A DNA stretch of 64,000 nt from Roridomyces roridus (GCA_029378245.1 JARKIF010000077.1:62001-126000); one strand, 5' to 3'; counted from the stretch's first letter, positions 42,116 to 55,526 are shown. The notes: a model not told the origin generated them from the sequence alone. A program made the numbers and translations.

Positions 42116-44219
42116 AAAGGGGAATTAGGGGTTGTCGCAGATTCGGGTATGTACTGTCGGGAGGGATCGGAGTCGAAAGTGGTCAGAATGCAGGCCGACT
42201 TGAGGCTGGAAGTGGAGAAGTCCAGCGAGACCAGACTACTCACTACCCATCGGTTGAAGAGATTCGCAAGGAAAGTAACTCCAAGCTGTCTGCCCACTGC
42301 AATATAACGGCCTCTTTTCGGGGCCCCATATCCAAAGGCCGCCCCCGCCCCCGATTGCACGCGCGTCGCTGCGAAAGGTGCTCGACGAAGCGCCAAAACA
42401 CCTGCAGCAATTCTTCTGCGACGCGAACGGGCGATAGCTCTCAGCGAGGGACGAGGGACCGCTCTCGGCGTTGAAAACCTGGATTACGCGGGGTTTTCCA
42501 AGCGCGTTCCCAGAGACCCAAAGTTGCAGTTTTCCACTCTTTGAATTGATTGCACTTGCACGCGAAGGGAAGATTTTCCTTCTTTGAGACTTCGTGCTCT
42601 CTTTCTTGCCGTGATTTTTGGCCCATACCTCTCGCGCGCAACACAATTCGGAGTCACCGATTGAAGTATCAGTTTCAGAGAGAACATTGTAATGAATAAG
42701 TAACAATGTTGGACTTGTGCATGTATAGGGACACTCATGTTGGAAGCTCCGGTCTCCCTCTGGATATAGGCGCTCCCCTCCCCTTTGGTCTGGTCATCCT
42801 CGCCAGGCTTGCCTTCAACGCCCGTCGTGCACCTCTCTGAATGACCTCATCAGGGAAAACCTCCTTTGGTAATTTAGCGCAAATCTCGGAGATTCGGCTA
42901 ATTTACCGACTTTACCTCGACTACCGTGGATACCCCAAAATTCTTGCCCATTTTCTCATTCATGCAGTCCTCCCCTCACCTTTGCTACTAGCTATACAAT
43001 ATGCCTGTGCCCGGGCAAGCTAAAAACACAATTTTAGACAACATTATGTATTGACTTGTGCCAAATGTTCAGTCAGGTAGGCTGAGACCGGTAGGACACG
43101 GAATTCCATTGCTAGATGGACTGCAGAAGGCTGCATACAAGGAGAGAAGATGAGGTCGGGAGGGCGAAATTTTGTGAAGTCCATTGCCGAGGCTTCCGTA
43201 ACGTCCGTAAGAGTGATACAATGATACGGATCCAGGCCCTCCGTAATGTGATACCGATCGAATACTTAACCCGTCCGGGATGACACGTCAACCGCTCACC
43301 TCTTTCTTTCTTCCTCCATCTCCCTCCCTCTCTTGCTGGCTGCATACCGCCGCCGCTCCCCTCCGCCACCCAGCTTCTTGTTCTGCCAGCATCCCGCTCC
43401 CACCCGGCATGCAAGCAACTGCATATACACATCCCTCTGGTTTTTTACCGTGAAGATATACACCGAGAGTTGTCTCCATTCACATGTGTGTGCATATATG
43501 CTGCCTGCCCTTCCGTTGTCCATATACTGACCAGCTGGCCAGGTTGCTGCCACGCCACCGCCGCCGCCCTGACATCCATCGACGCCCGCCGTTGCTAGGT
43601 GAGGCCGCTGTATATTGATTCTCAAACATCTGACATCGGCTGCCGAGGTATGGAAGTACCACCACCGCATCTCCACTTCTCCACTTCCACATACTGACAC
43701 TCATCCAGTGCCCTCCCGGTGTCGACACTAATCCAGCGCCGTGACTCTCAAAACATCTGGCATCGGCTGTCAAGGTATGTAAGTACTCCCGCTGTGTCTT
43801 CACTTCCACATACTGACACCTCATCTAGCGCCCTCTCTCTCTTTCCTGCTGTCGACACTAATCCAGCGGCGTACAGAACCAATGTTCCTCATCTCTATGT
43901 ATGTTCATCTCTTGCTCGGTGCCATGCCATTCCATTTCTGACCCTTGTTTTCATCCAGGTACCTGTGGTTGTTGTCAGCCTCCATCCACATGCAGTTGGT
44001 GGGTCATAGTGTAGTTGCAGTGTAGTTTATTGTTGATGTATGTATGGTAGGTAATGCTTGAATATATATATACATTTTAACCTTCCCTCTGTGATGAATA
44101 TGAGCCTCCAAGCTGGAATGAGCAGCGTGAATGGTCTCAAATTGCTGCTAATCAGGGGGTAATTCCCGCCAATCGGAGGGGTAATTCCCGCTAATCCGGG
44201 CTAAGGTTAACCCTCTACC
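42116..44219. other. Gene-poor region with tandem repeats
   Basis: No gene supported. An imperfect tandem duplication of about 120 bp lies at 43612-43870 (shared AACATCTGGCATCGGCTG, then CACTTCCACATACTGACAC, then GTCGACACTAATCCAGCG). Near 42850-42930 is a degraded partial copy of sequence flanking the next membrane gene (CATCAGGGAAAACCTCC). GGGTAATTCCCGC repeats lie at 44157-44200. Confidence 0.4.
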
Positions 44220-44786
44220 CTAGATTTTGGGTAACATTGGTATTTCGGGGAATTTGGCCGAATTACCTTTGATTACCGGTAATTCAAGGTAGAATACCAA
44301 AGGAGGCTTTCCCTGATGCTCTATTACTCGGAAGACTGCTTCCACCGCCTGATGAAGGTGGTAGTGGCGGTTCTCGTGTTCCATGGCGGTCAGAATGGAG
44401 TTCCACACTGGAAAGAAGGTGATCATGGCCGCCCTGAACGCAAAGACGTAACCGAGAAATAAGAGTTTGCTCTCCAGAAAGCTGGAGGGGAAGCCTGGAG
44501 GCCGTTGTTAGTCGACATGCAAGATTTATCGGGATGAGAAAAAGGACCTACATAAGATGACGCCCGTTGCTATCATTGTCAGTGGCTCGGTCCACACAGC
44601 AGTGGTGTCGGCTGCTGCACTCCAGGACGCGACGGTAAAGACGGGAAAGATCATACCCACGCTGCTCCAGATGAGCGCGTCGCCTTCCAGCAGCATTCGA
44701 CATGCCGCCGCGGCGACGACGCAAGCAGCGCAGAGAGTGTACTGTGCAGCGATTAATGAGCGGTAGAGTAGTGATTCGGGGTTCAT
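44220..44786 (-). CDS. Small membrane-protein family member 2
   Basis: Exon 1 starts at 44786 with MNPESLLYRSLIAAQYTLC, hydrophobic segments CAACVVAAAAC and SSVGMIFPVFTVASW, and DTTAVWTEPLTMIATGVIL. An intron of about 75 bp follows, ending CCTCCAG near 44497. Exon 2 has FLESKLLFLGYVFAF, AAMITFFPVWNSIL and MEHENRHYHLHQAVEAVFRV. It predicts about four transmembrane helices in one module: membrane pair, WTEP motif, membrane segment, then an HxNR/H amphipathic helix. There is no known domain. The last roughly 30 residues before the stop at 44220 may be intron or divergent. Confidence 0.5.
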
Positions 44787-44912
44787 GGCAGTGGTGGTTC
44801 AAGATTGGGAAGGGGGTTAGGGGTTTTCGATCTGAGAACAACATCTTCATACAAGGCCACAAGGGCAGTGAGGTGAGCGATGTACTTCCATTCATCGACA
44901 GTATGTATGTTA

Positions 44913-46470
44913 CTAGCGGTTCCACAAGCAGTCATTTTCCCAACGATCGATGCCGTTTTGCGCCTCTAGGCCCGATTCCAACCGTAGGTCCAATCCACCA
45001 TCCCGAAGTTCATCTAGCGCAGCCAGTGTTACAGGATCGGGATCAGGACCCTCCACTGCGAAGAATGAAGCAGAGCGAAGGGAACCTTGGCGACGCGCGT
45101 TGAGCATTCGGAGGAAGAGAGGGTAGTCAATGGGCATCAATTCCGCCGCTCCGAAACAAATTTCTTGCAGATGTGGAGACTCGGAAACGTCGGTGAGCAT
45201 CGTCATGTGAGCCTTCATGGCGTCGATACCATTCTCGAATGTGAGGGCAATGGTGGTGATGAACGGACGTTTTTTGAGGATGTCTGATGTAGTCGTGGCA
45301 GAAGAATTAGCTATGAGGTGCAACTTGTGAGGGGAACATGCAGAGCGGTAGAAAAGGGTGTCTAAACGGTGAACCAGAGTAGAGTCCTCCTCTGTCACGG
45401 ACAGTTCAATGCTCATTTCAGCTAGACGAGGGGTGCGCAAGTAATCCAACATCCACTCATCGGACGCGTGGAGACGTCGTAGATGCAGGAGTTCGATAAC
45501 TTGGGCACCGGGCTGAGGCCGAGATTCCTCATCATCGAAATCGGCGATGATTCTTGCTTCCACGACGTTCGGCGCCAGCTTCAAGACATGCAAGTTTCCA
45601 TGGACCATGAAGGCGATATGTGGTCAGTTGATGGCTGGAACAAGGATGAGTACGAAGCGGGACTCGCTATTAACACCTGCTTCTACGAGTGCCGGAGCGG
45701 TTTTGAAGCATGTGATCGAGTCGACTCCAACCTGACTTTCGTCGCCATCCCACTGTACCCATAACCTCCGGAGCGAAAGGAGACGGTCTCGAAGCTGTGC
45801 CAGGTGCGGGACCGAGGCCGAACTCAGCTGAATGTTGAGCGTCTCCCACCGATCGGAGTGTTTCGACAGGAGGTCGAATAGTTCGAGCTGTCCGGAGGAA
45901 TTGGCTTCCTCTTCTGCGTAGAACTGGATATTCAGATGCAACGTGCCGGAGCGGTGAAGTTGCGTTTGGAGCATAGCCAGATGTAGGGGATGGTCGTGGT
46001 CGTAAATGCGGACTGTCGACCATAATGAAGGAGTGCAGAATCTCCCTCCAGCGGCCACTAACCTGAGCGAGAGCCCACGGGCTTCCTCTCGCGTCGGACG
46101 CGTCACCCTTGCTTTCAAGAAGGGAAGGTAGCGTCCACAAGAATATTTGAACAAGCATTTCGGGTGGCATTCGACGAAGAGGGGACAGGATAGCAGTATT
46201 CTGGTGGCTGTATTGCGACAGCTGGGCCCGTTGTGACTCCAAATAGTCAAGGCGTCGTCTGAGTCTCGAAATCTCGTCGTCAAGACATGCCAGACGATTC
46301 GAGGTGTCCAATGCCACGGTGTGGAGGAAAGCGAGTTCTGCACTTGGTGGGGGATCGTTTGACTTGGCGAGCCGGTGGTACCCTGATAGCGTCTCCGTTG
46401 GCGCTGGGATGGTTTTATTGGGCTCTGTGATATAAAGAGAGCCACACTGGGGACAGCTCGTAGAATCCAT
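44913..46470 (-). pseudogene. F-box/LRR-type protein, frameshifted
   Basis: Typical of the large mushroom F-box families of ubiquitin-ligase adaptors. It starts MDSTSCPQCGSLY at 46470, has a coiled coil LDDEISRLRRRLDYLES, the F-box core LRRMPPEMLVQIFLW, then ALAQVSGRWREIL. A one-base shift near 46040 moves the frame to TPSLWSTVRIYD and leucine-rich sequence (WETLNIQLSS, LWVQWDG). Near 45626 the frame hits TGA. A short stretch in another frame restores LTTYRLHGPWKL, and the original frame resumes with HVLKLAPNVVEARI to the stop at 44913. At least three shifts make a functional product unlikely unless the assembly is at fault. Confidence 0.65.
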
Positions 46471-46520
46471 CTAGAGAATTCATGGGAATTTAAGAAAGAA
46501 CGCGCGAGGAACGTGACCAA

Positions 46521-47103
46521 AGAGATCCACGCACGAGGGTTCTTGCAAGGTTTCTGTGACCGTAGCGTTTCTTGTTGACTCGAAGAAACGACGCTTGGAA
46601 TTGCGACGCAGTGACTACGAGTCTACGACGTTGCTACGACGCGCAGGCAAGGTGGTGGAGAGAAGCGGTCACGAGCTACCCTGTTTGTCTGTCTTTGCTC
46701 TCATTCCCATCAAGCTCAGCGTGAATTGACCAGCCAACTGAAAACTCGACTAAAGCAGCTGCAAGACGGCGGATGCCCTTGGGATGCCCCCGAGATTCTT
46801 TCCCAAATCTTTGTGCGGACTCGGCTGACCGAGCCCTGGCATTGTACTGCTTTTCTCCTTGGCGCCGCCTACTATACTCTCTTTCGCGCCTCCGCCACTG
46901 GGTCGTCACATGTACTCCGAAAATCAGAGATATAGAAGAGATGTGCATGTTTTTACTCCCACCTGAGACACGATCTGCAGAGTCACCTGCCTAATGTGGC
47001 GACATAGTGGCCAACACACAGATACACTCAGATGGCATCATCTTGGTCAAGGGCGCAGTATAAATGAGACGGGATTAGATTTTACTCCCGAATGAAAGTA
47101 CAT
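46521..47103. other. Intergenic region, no gene seen
   Basis: Only short frames with no family resemblance between the F-box pseudogene and the sulfhydrylase gene. Confidence 0.4.
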
Positions 47104-49001
<1,898 letters not shown>

Positions 49002-49531
49002 GAGAGAAAAGGAGAGAACGGCACCTTAAAAACGCCGTTCAAGTCGGAGCCTGAGACCGTCGAGGCACATAACGCCGCCAGATGCCGTGACCTTTCATTG
49101 TCAATGCTGGCGCTTCGTCCATTGCATGAATCGTCTGCCAAGCGCAAAGACCCCTCTGATCTAGGAACGCATTGACGCGACGCCTGAAGGTTTCTCGGAC
49201 TTGCTGCTGCTGGTCGGCAGATTTTCAGGCGATCCACGAGCGCCCGCTCTGGATTGAATGGGGTACATATGAATGAAATTGGATGGCTATCCCTTGGATG
49301 AGTCCGGAGAAACGCAATCGGAGGTTCGCGGATTCCGGTGCGCTGAATGGATTGCGTTATGCTTGGAATTCGTTGCGCAAAAAACAAGGGCAGAACGGGT
49401 GAGATGGATGCGGTGATAAAGGCAATGTGGTGTTATTTGGCCACTACGCCGACAGCCATATTAGGAAGTTTGGCTTACATCATGAATTTGTCTTGGAAAC
49501 GCCCCTAAGTACCCTTTCTCCTCAAGCCGTC

Positions 49532-50450
49532 ATGCGTCCTATGCAGCGGATTAAGAACGCAAACCTATTATCGATTATCCTACGGGGCCTGTTCTTCATT
49601 TACCTCACTTTTGGTGCAAACATCATCGTCCCCTCCCTGCACGGTTGGACCCTGGGTCTCAGTCTTTGGATTGCTGTTTTTGCCACACTCTGCGGCAGCG
49701 CTACACTGGCATTCGACACTAGGCATCGATTTTTCGAGCCCTGGATTCTGATTCAAATGTTTACAGCCCTTATTTGTAGGTGAATTTCACAGTTCCGTAG
49801 CTTTACTGAAAATTTGGGCAGACCACCCGACTTCACTAAATGAGGCTGTACCAACTGAGACTCCAACGACCGAGACTTCATGGATCGAAGAGTGGAAGGA
49901 CAATAATGTCCTCGCATTGATTCTTTGGCTCGCCATCATACGGGCGTGGAACTCGACACTCTCCGCAATGGGGTTCGACCACCGTCGATTGGAGCTCACC
50001 TGGCTGCTTGACATCTTCGAGACGTTGTCAGCATTCCTTGATCGCCTCATCGTCAAATTGCGCAGCGAGAACGAGGCCAGAAAGGCCAAGTGGAGCAGCA
50101 CCGTTCAGCGGGGTCGTGAGGTGCCAGCAGATATCGAGAAACAAGGAGAAGTAACGGAGAGCAAGTCTGGAGCATCGTTCAATGGTGAGCGTCTCCATTG
50201 AGTAATCCCTCTTGACTTGGCTCTAACCTTGAAGCAGACCACTTCAAGTTGGCTGTCTTCGGGCAAATTTTGCTCTTTTGTAGCCTCTTCAGCGGCGCTG
50301 CTATCATACGCAATTTCTTGCACGGCCCGGTCCTCTTCCTTGCAGGTCTGTTTCTTTGTGTCGCTGCTTTGACGCCACTCGCCGCGAGCACCGACCTGGG
50401 AACTACCCCTGTATGGATGGAGCCCGGGACTCTAACTGTCATGATACTCG
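49532..50450 (+). pseudogene. Small membrane-protein family member 3, 5' part, split by retrotransposon
   Basis: Starts at 49532 (MRPMQRIKNANLLSIILRG). Module 1 has FFIYLTFGANIIVPSLHGW, FEPWILIQMFTALIC, an intron, ILWLAIIRAWNSTLSAMG and FDHRRLELTWLLDIFE. After a second intron, module 2 has HFKLAVFGQILLFCSLFSG, FLCVAALTPLAAS and TTPVWMEPGTLTVMIL. The codon after that is cut by the LTR at 50450. The frame resumes in phase at 61796 (VMGMPAYLPN) once one CTCG duplication is removed. It is therefore a two-module version of the family, recently inactivated. Confidence 0.7.
50447..50450 (+). repeat. Target duplication CTCG (left of retrotransposon)
   Basis: CTCG is repeated at 61796-61799. It may be five bases (ACTCG) if one terminal LTR base is shared. 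Confidence 0.7.
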
Positions 50451-51419
50451 TGTCGATACGTATAACAAATACTCCGAAATATCGTCCTGGCTTGACTTTG
50501 GCCACAATACTCGGTGAGTGGGGATCTAGACCAAAAGAGTGCTTGCAACCGTCCAACTATCTGGAAAGCGAACTCGAATGGAGAAAGACAGATGTCTTTT
50601 GGGAGTGGCGGAATGTACGTGGTACGTGGGTTGTTTCGTGATACGCGAAATGAGGTACTGAAGTCCTGTAATAACAGAACGTCAATGGATACGACGAAGA
50701 ATGTACTCTTCGTGAGTAGATTCGAGCGAGTAAGACGGGAGGGCAAATATGGCAGAAAGCAGAGTCGTAGGAGGTTATTCTCTCCTTGGACAGATGTTTG
50801 GAAGCACTAGGCAAATTCTCTTTGCGATAGAGAATGATGGGTAGAAATGCGACATTTCACTACTACATACATCTTGGCTTATATACGGCCAGAGACCCAA
50901 AATAGAGGAAACAAACAATGAAACAATGAAAATGCAACCAAGAGATTATCAGTGGATAAAACGAAGAGCCAGTGTAAATGGGGATGTTCCTGAATGCAGG
51001 GGTGACCGTGTAAAAATCCAAAAGAGCCCAGGAATTCGGTAGCGGTCGTGCGTCCAATAGAAAGTCGAAACGCAGAGTCATCTGCCCATTTTGTCCGCAT
51101 GGTGCCCGGAAATGTATTTCTTGCGGTGGCTCGGGGTTCTAATGAATGCAGGGTCACATGCTTCCATAGAGAAGTAAAAGGTTTAGGGTATAGGTCGGGC
51201 GGCCGAGCGAAACGATGTTTTCCAAAACCCGATCGGAAATTGCCGAACACTTTTCCATGGTTTGATCCCAGCCGTGTGCATGCGCGCGCAACTCATATTC
51301 CAGTAGAATGAAACATATGGAATCACTGGCACATTGGAGGGAATCGTGAATGGATTGTGGATGTGAGGGAATGGCAGTTCCGAGGGTATTTTCATGTAAA
51401 ACCATGAAATGGTGTCACA
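50451..51419 (-). repeat. 3' LTR of the retrotransposon
   Basis: 969 bp, equal in length to 60827-61795, with TG...CA ends on the coding strand (TGTGACACC to ATCGACA). Confidence 0.9.
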
Positions 51420-51548
51420 TCCGCGGGGCACGGGAAAAACCGACCGTCCTCGGTCGTGTTGAACGAAGTTGGACGCCAGGAAACAAGTGAGACGAGAGGA
51501 GATGTATATGATGAGATTGAGATGGGGGGAAGGATATGATTTCGACTG

Positions 51549-53156
51549 TTAGACATCATCTTCATCCAGGAGCTCGAGTGACTCCTCGTCTTGGTCATCC
51601 ACGTCCATTTCTTCGTCAGAGTCGTGTTCGAGCATCCCATCAGTCGGAAGTCCGTCTGCTAATTGAGCCAGGCGAGGATCTCCACGGGAAATATACGGCA
51701 GAAGGCGTGTAGCTGCAATGCCCTGGGTGCTGATTGCACCGGAAAGTTCGCGTAAGACGTATGATCCGCCCTTTGTTCTGCGTACAACAGCGTAGGGACC
51801 AATCCATTTGGCTTTGGATTTACGACCAAGGTCATTGGCAACGCGGGAATTGCGAACAAGGACAAGTTCATCGGGATGGTAGACTTCGCGGTAGAATCTG
51901 GCTGCGTAACGGCGTTCAAATTCCTCCTTGGATCGAATACGACTAGCAAGCAAGCGCTCAGCAGCTTGTGCAAGGTCTGCGGGTCTGCGTTCGATTTGAC
52001 GGGTGCGTAGAGCAAGCAGTTCACTAGAGCTCATATGTGTCTTCCATCCCTCGACCAGGAATGTGGACTCTGTGAGATCAAATGGGAGGATGGGATCGAA
52101 TCCATGTAGTGTGAAGTAGGGGGTTTGTCCCGTAGCCCGTCTGAACGTAACATGATCCGCAAATACAGCAGGATGAAGCTTGAGGGGCCACAGATTGATG
52201 TTGCCCTCGCAGGCCTTGATGATGGATTCTCGGAGAATAAAGTGTCCGCGCTCGACAACACCATTGCCGCGTGAATTGTACGGGGAAATCTTGACATGCG
52301 GGATGTTGAGGGTGTCCATCAAGATCGCAAACGCTTCCTTGACTTCGGATCCGTTGTCCGTAGTGACCTGGAGAATTACGCCGTATCTGCAATAAATCTC
52401 TTCCCAGAAAAACTTGGCTAGGGATTTTGCATTGGCACGTCGCAGTGCTCTGGCTTCGGTGACTCCGGAGAGATCATCCCTGGCTGCTACAATGTATCGA
52501 AATCCACGTGCCAGGGGCATGAACATGATGTCGATGTATACTTTGGAGAAAACGGTGACCGGTGCGGATACGGTGAGCGGAATTTGCATGGAGGTTCGTG
52601 CACGCAGTTGACATTCGTGACATGAACGGACATGTTCGAGTACTTGAGTGCGCATGTGGGGCCAGAAGAAACGTAGCTGGATCGTTTCCAGTGTTGCTGC
52701 TTCGCCACGATGTCCCAACATCTCGTGAGCTTGCGTTAGAATTTCAACCCGCTTGACTGGGTCAAAAATAACAAGCTGGGGCATTTTCCCGCGGTTGCGC
52801 TTGAACATCTGGCTTCCTTTCATGTAATAGTCGGCAGTCTTTTTCAGGAAGCGACGCTTGGCCTGTAGACGACGTTGCTTTTCCGTCTGCGGGAAATTAG
52901 GCAACTGGAGCGTAATGAGGAAATGTCGAATATCGAATAGAGTGGAATCGAAAGGGGAGAGAGGTGGTGAAGTGTGATTGGCATAAACAGAAGCAGTGGG
53001 ATATGATTGAGAGGAAGTAAGAGTGGGACGGGCATGAGTGAGATAGAAATTGTGGAAGGTGGAAGGCAATTTGCCGGCATTGAGAGCTAGGAGAGCGATA
53101 TCATCCAACCACGAGTCGTCGTGGTCTTCGATAGTTTCGCCCTCACCAAGTTCCCG
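51549..53156 (-). CDS. Integrase part of pol
   Basis: In frame with the upstream RNase H segment but separated from it by one TGA (53159-53157). The zinc-binding region has H-x4-H in AHEMLGHRG and CHEC. The DDE core has the Asp in YIDIMF, the Asp in TTDNGSEV and the Glu in VVERGHF about 35 residues later. The C-terminal part has DELVLVRNSRVANDLG and GPYAVVRR, like the chromodomain-less C-terminal domains of many gypsy integrases, and ends in an Asp/Glu-rich tail. It inserts element cDNA into the genome when part of Pol. All catalytic residues are intact. There is no ATG at the head of this segment, so it relies on the upstream frame. Confidence 0.9.
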   Translation of the reverse strand, partial: RELGEGETIEDHDDSWLDDIALLALNAGKLPSTFHNFYLTHARPTLTSSQSYPTASVYANHTSPPLSPFDSTLFDIRHFLITLQLPNFPQTEKQRRLQAKRRFLKKTADYYMKGSQMFKRNRGKMPQLVIFDPVKRVEILTQAHEMLGHRGEAATLETIQLRFFWPHMRTQVLEHVRSCHECQLRARTSMQIPLTVSAPVTVFSKVYIDIMFMPLARGFRYIVAARDDLSGVTEARALRRANAKSLAKFFWEEIYCRYGVILQVTTDNGSEVKEAFAILMDTLNIPHVKISPYNSRGNGVVERGHFILRESIIKACEGNINLWPLKLHPAVFADHVTFRRATGQTPYFTLHGFDPILPFDLTESTFLVEGWKTHMSSSELLALRTRQIERRPADLAQAAERLLASRIRSKEEFERRYAARFYREVYHPDELVLVRNSRVANDLGRKSKAKWIGPYAVVRRTKGGSYVLRELSGAISTQGIAATRLLPYISRGDPRLAQLADGLPTDGMLEHDSDEEMDVDDQDEESLELLDEDDV

Positions 53157-55526
53157 TCAAGAGAGAGCATCAGGTGCATGGAAAGATTTTCCGGGGACGT
53201 GAATCAAGTTGAAATCAAACAACAGGATGCCTTGAATCCAGCGATTGATAGCTGCATTGGGCTGCAGATCGGGTGCGTTCAACATGCCTTTGATATACTT
53301 GGCGTCAACCTCGATATTCAACTGTTTGATTCCGAACAGGAATAATCGCCAATGCTGGAGTGCGCGATAAAGGCCGTAGAGCTCGAGTTTGGGCTGCGAA
53401 TATCGAGACTCTCGTTCGTTGAATGGCAGAGAACCGTAGCGAGCGGGTCTGCGACGTCCATCGGTGTCTTCCTGTGCCAGGATGAAGCCTGTACCACGGA
53501 AACTTGAATCGACCGAGAAGTAGACAGCGCGATCCGAGGAATAGTTGATATTGACTAATGCTGGTGCCGTCGTTACATATTCCTTCAATTTGGCAAAGGC
53601 CTCGGCTTGTTCTGTACTCCAAATGAACTCTGCGTCTCGATGGAAGAGCTGGGCGAGTGGACGGGCAAGTGCAGAATAATTCGGAATCCAAATTCGTACA
53701 CCTCCGCAAAGACCGAGGAATCGACGAACAGACTTGGCGTCTGTGAGCGGCGGCCAATTCAAAATCTTGTTGACACGATTGGGATCAGGCAAGCGTCCGT
53801 CCGCGTTGCATATCTGACCGAGAATCAACACCTCAGCGCGTGCGATCTGGGTTTTCTTGGCTGAGAACGTGGCGCCGGCTCTTTTGACTCGATGCATCAC
53901 TCGGTGCACATCAACTGCATGCTCCCAGACAAATTGTCGGATGCCGGGGTTCTCGGGCAGCTTGGTGGGTTCGCCATGCTCGTCAGGATACTGTGTCGAG
54001 GGACCTTTGATTGGCAGATCGTCGATGAACACATTGGCAACATGCGGGATTTCGTGTTGTAGAATGAATACCATGCACTGTTGGAACTCGGTAGGTGAAT
54101 TGGTGAAGCCCTGAGGCAAGCAGGTGAGACGGAGAAGACCGAGTGGCGTCATGAACGCAGTGATGTCCCGAGCGACAGGGTCCACAGTACGTGCGTCGAA
54201 ACCCGAAAATAAATCGAAGACGGTGAATATCTGGCATCCAGCGTATGGTTGAACAAATTCGTCCAGAATCGGCGGGACTCCGGCGTCTCGAACAGTGACT
54301 TTATTGAGAGGCTGGAGATCGTGGACAATGCGCAATGCTCCACTCTTCTTCAAAACACAAAACCAGCGTGATCGGTAGGCGCTCTGGGAGTGCTCATACA
54401 CGCCGTGGGCTATCTTGAGCTTCAATAGCTCAACGACCTTGTCGAGAATCCCAGGAGGGATAGGGATATTCTTGAACGCCCATGGTATGTGCTCGATGAC
54501 AGGATAGACGTAGTCGGAGAAATAGTCGCTGCGGAAGGTGCCTCTGTCCGTCTCAACAAATGCGAGAGCATCTTGGTTGAGAAGCATGATGTGCTCGAAC
54601 AATTTCACTTCCTTGTCTGTGAGATTCCCGTCGTGGTTGATTTCAAGACTATCCATTCGTTCTCGAGTCAGCTTTTCGGTGGGAACGAACTCCGGAGGTT
54701 GTCGAGTGAGTGGTGGTAGGGATATGAGAGGGTCCTCGGGGAATTGTCGTCGAGTCCGCGCATATTCGGGGTACGGTTGTGCAAGTGGTTTCACTTTTTG
54801 CGCAACTCTTTTGTACGCTGTCAGGACTTCTGCGATTCCGTACTCGTCGCACGTCATTGGAAGCAAAATATCGCCCTCCTCGACATCATCGAGGGTTATA
54901 TATATCGGCTCCATGCCGTCGAGGTGGGGTTTGATCGCAAATCCCGTCGTGGGTTCATATTCCGTGTCAATGACGTAACACGGATCAACGGATTCGGTAT
55001 CACTTCGCGGCACGGAAGAATCACGGCGGCGTGATCGATTTGATTGATCGCCTGATGGCTCGGTGATGATTCGCGTGAAATGCACGTAGTGTCTGCCAGG
55101 GACAAAGTAACGTTGCGTGGTCGAAGGGAATTTCTCGGGGATGGAATTCTGGTATAAAACCAGAATGTCGGCTGGGGAGTGATACGTGAAGGAGCACAGG
55201 ACTCCAACAAACACGAATGGTGCTAGTTTAGGGCAGTAGCAGGCGAAGAGCTCGAACAGAGTGAGCAGATAGTGCGCTGGAATGAGCAGGAGGGATATGA
55301 AGAGTCCGATGGATAGGGTGCGGAGAGGATAATGGTGTTGAGCCATAGCAAAATTTAAGGTCGCTTGCCACGACCAAGATAAGAACACATAGAAATCAGA
55401 TTCGTTATTTCGGTAATCGTAAGCGTCCGCGGGGCACGGGATAAATTTATACGAGCGGGGAAAGTGGAGTGTAAATGAAACGGGGAATACGACAAATCTA
55501 ATCAGCACGTAGGTAACGGTGAACAA
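53157..55526 (-). CDS. Reverse transcriptase and RNase H part of pol
   Basis: A 789-codon frame; a likely first Met is at 55346 (MAQHHYPLRTLS). Reverse transcriptase motifs include YRSRWFCVLKKSGALRIV, the catalytic Asp in FTVFDLFSGFD, LPQGFTNSPTEFQ and FIDDL for the YxDD box. Next comes the thumb/connection part with RRFLGLCGGVRIWIPNYS. RNase H follows with the Asp in YFSVDSS, the Glu in YSQPKLELYGLYRAL and the Asp in LNIEVDAKYI. The frame ends HAPDALS then TGA, where gypsy elements usually continue as ALSR, so the stop looks like a CGA-to-TGA change. The first 70 residues are strongly hydrophobic (GLFISLLLIPAHYLLTLF), which is unusual for Pol. Confidence 0.9.
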   Translation of the reverse strand: MFTVTYVLIRFVVFPVSFTLHFPRSYKFIPCPADAYDYRNNESDFYVFLSWSWQATLNFAMAQHHYPLRTLSIGLFISLLLIPAHYLLTLFELFACYCPKLAPFVFVGVLCSFTYHSPADILVLYQNSIPEKFPSTTQRYFVPGRHYVHFTRIITEPSGDQSNRSRRRDSSVPRSDTESVDPCYVIDTEYEPTTGFAIKPHLDGMEPIYITLDDVEEGDILLPMTCDEYGIAEVLTAYKRVAQKVKPLAQPYPEYARTRRQFPEDPLISLPPLTRQPPEFVPTEKLTRERMDSLEINHDGNLTDKEVKLFEHIMLLNQDALAFVETDRGTFRSDYFSDYVYPVIEHIPWAFKNIPIPPGILDKVVELLKLKIAHGVYEHSQSAYRSRWFCVLKKSGALRIVHDLQPLNKVTVRDAGVPPILDEFVQPYAGCQIFTVFDLFSGFDARTVDPVARDITAFMTPLGLLRLTCLPQGFTNSPTEFQQCMVFILQHEIPHVANVFIDDLPIKGPSTQYPDEHGEPTKLPENPGIRQFVWEHAVDVHRVMHRVKRAGATFSAKKTQIARAEVLILGQICNADGRLPDPNRVNKILNWPPLTDAKSVRRFLGLCGGVRIWIPNYSALARPLAQLFHRDAEFIWSTEQAEAFAKLKEYVTTAPALVNINYSSDRAVYFSVDSSFRGTGFILAQEDTDGRRRPARYGSLPFNERESRYSQPKLELYGLYRALQHWRLFLFGIKQLNIEVDAKYIKGMLNAPDLQPNAAINRWIQGILLFDFNLIHVPGKSFHAPDALS

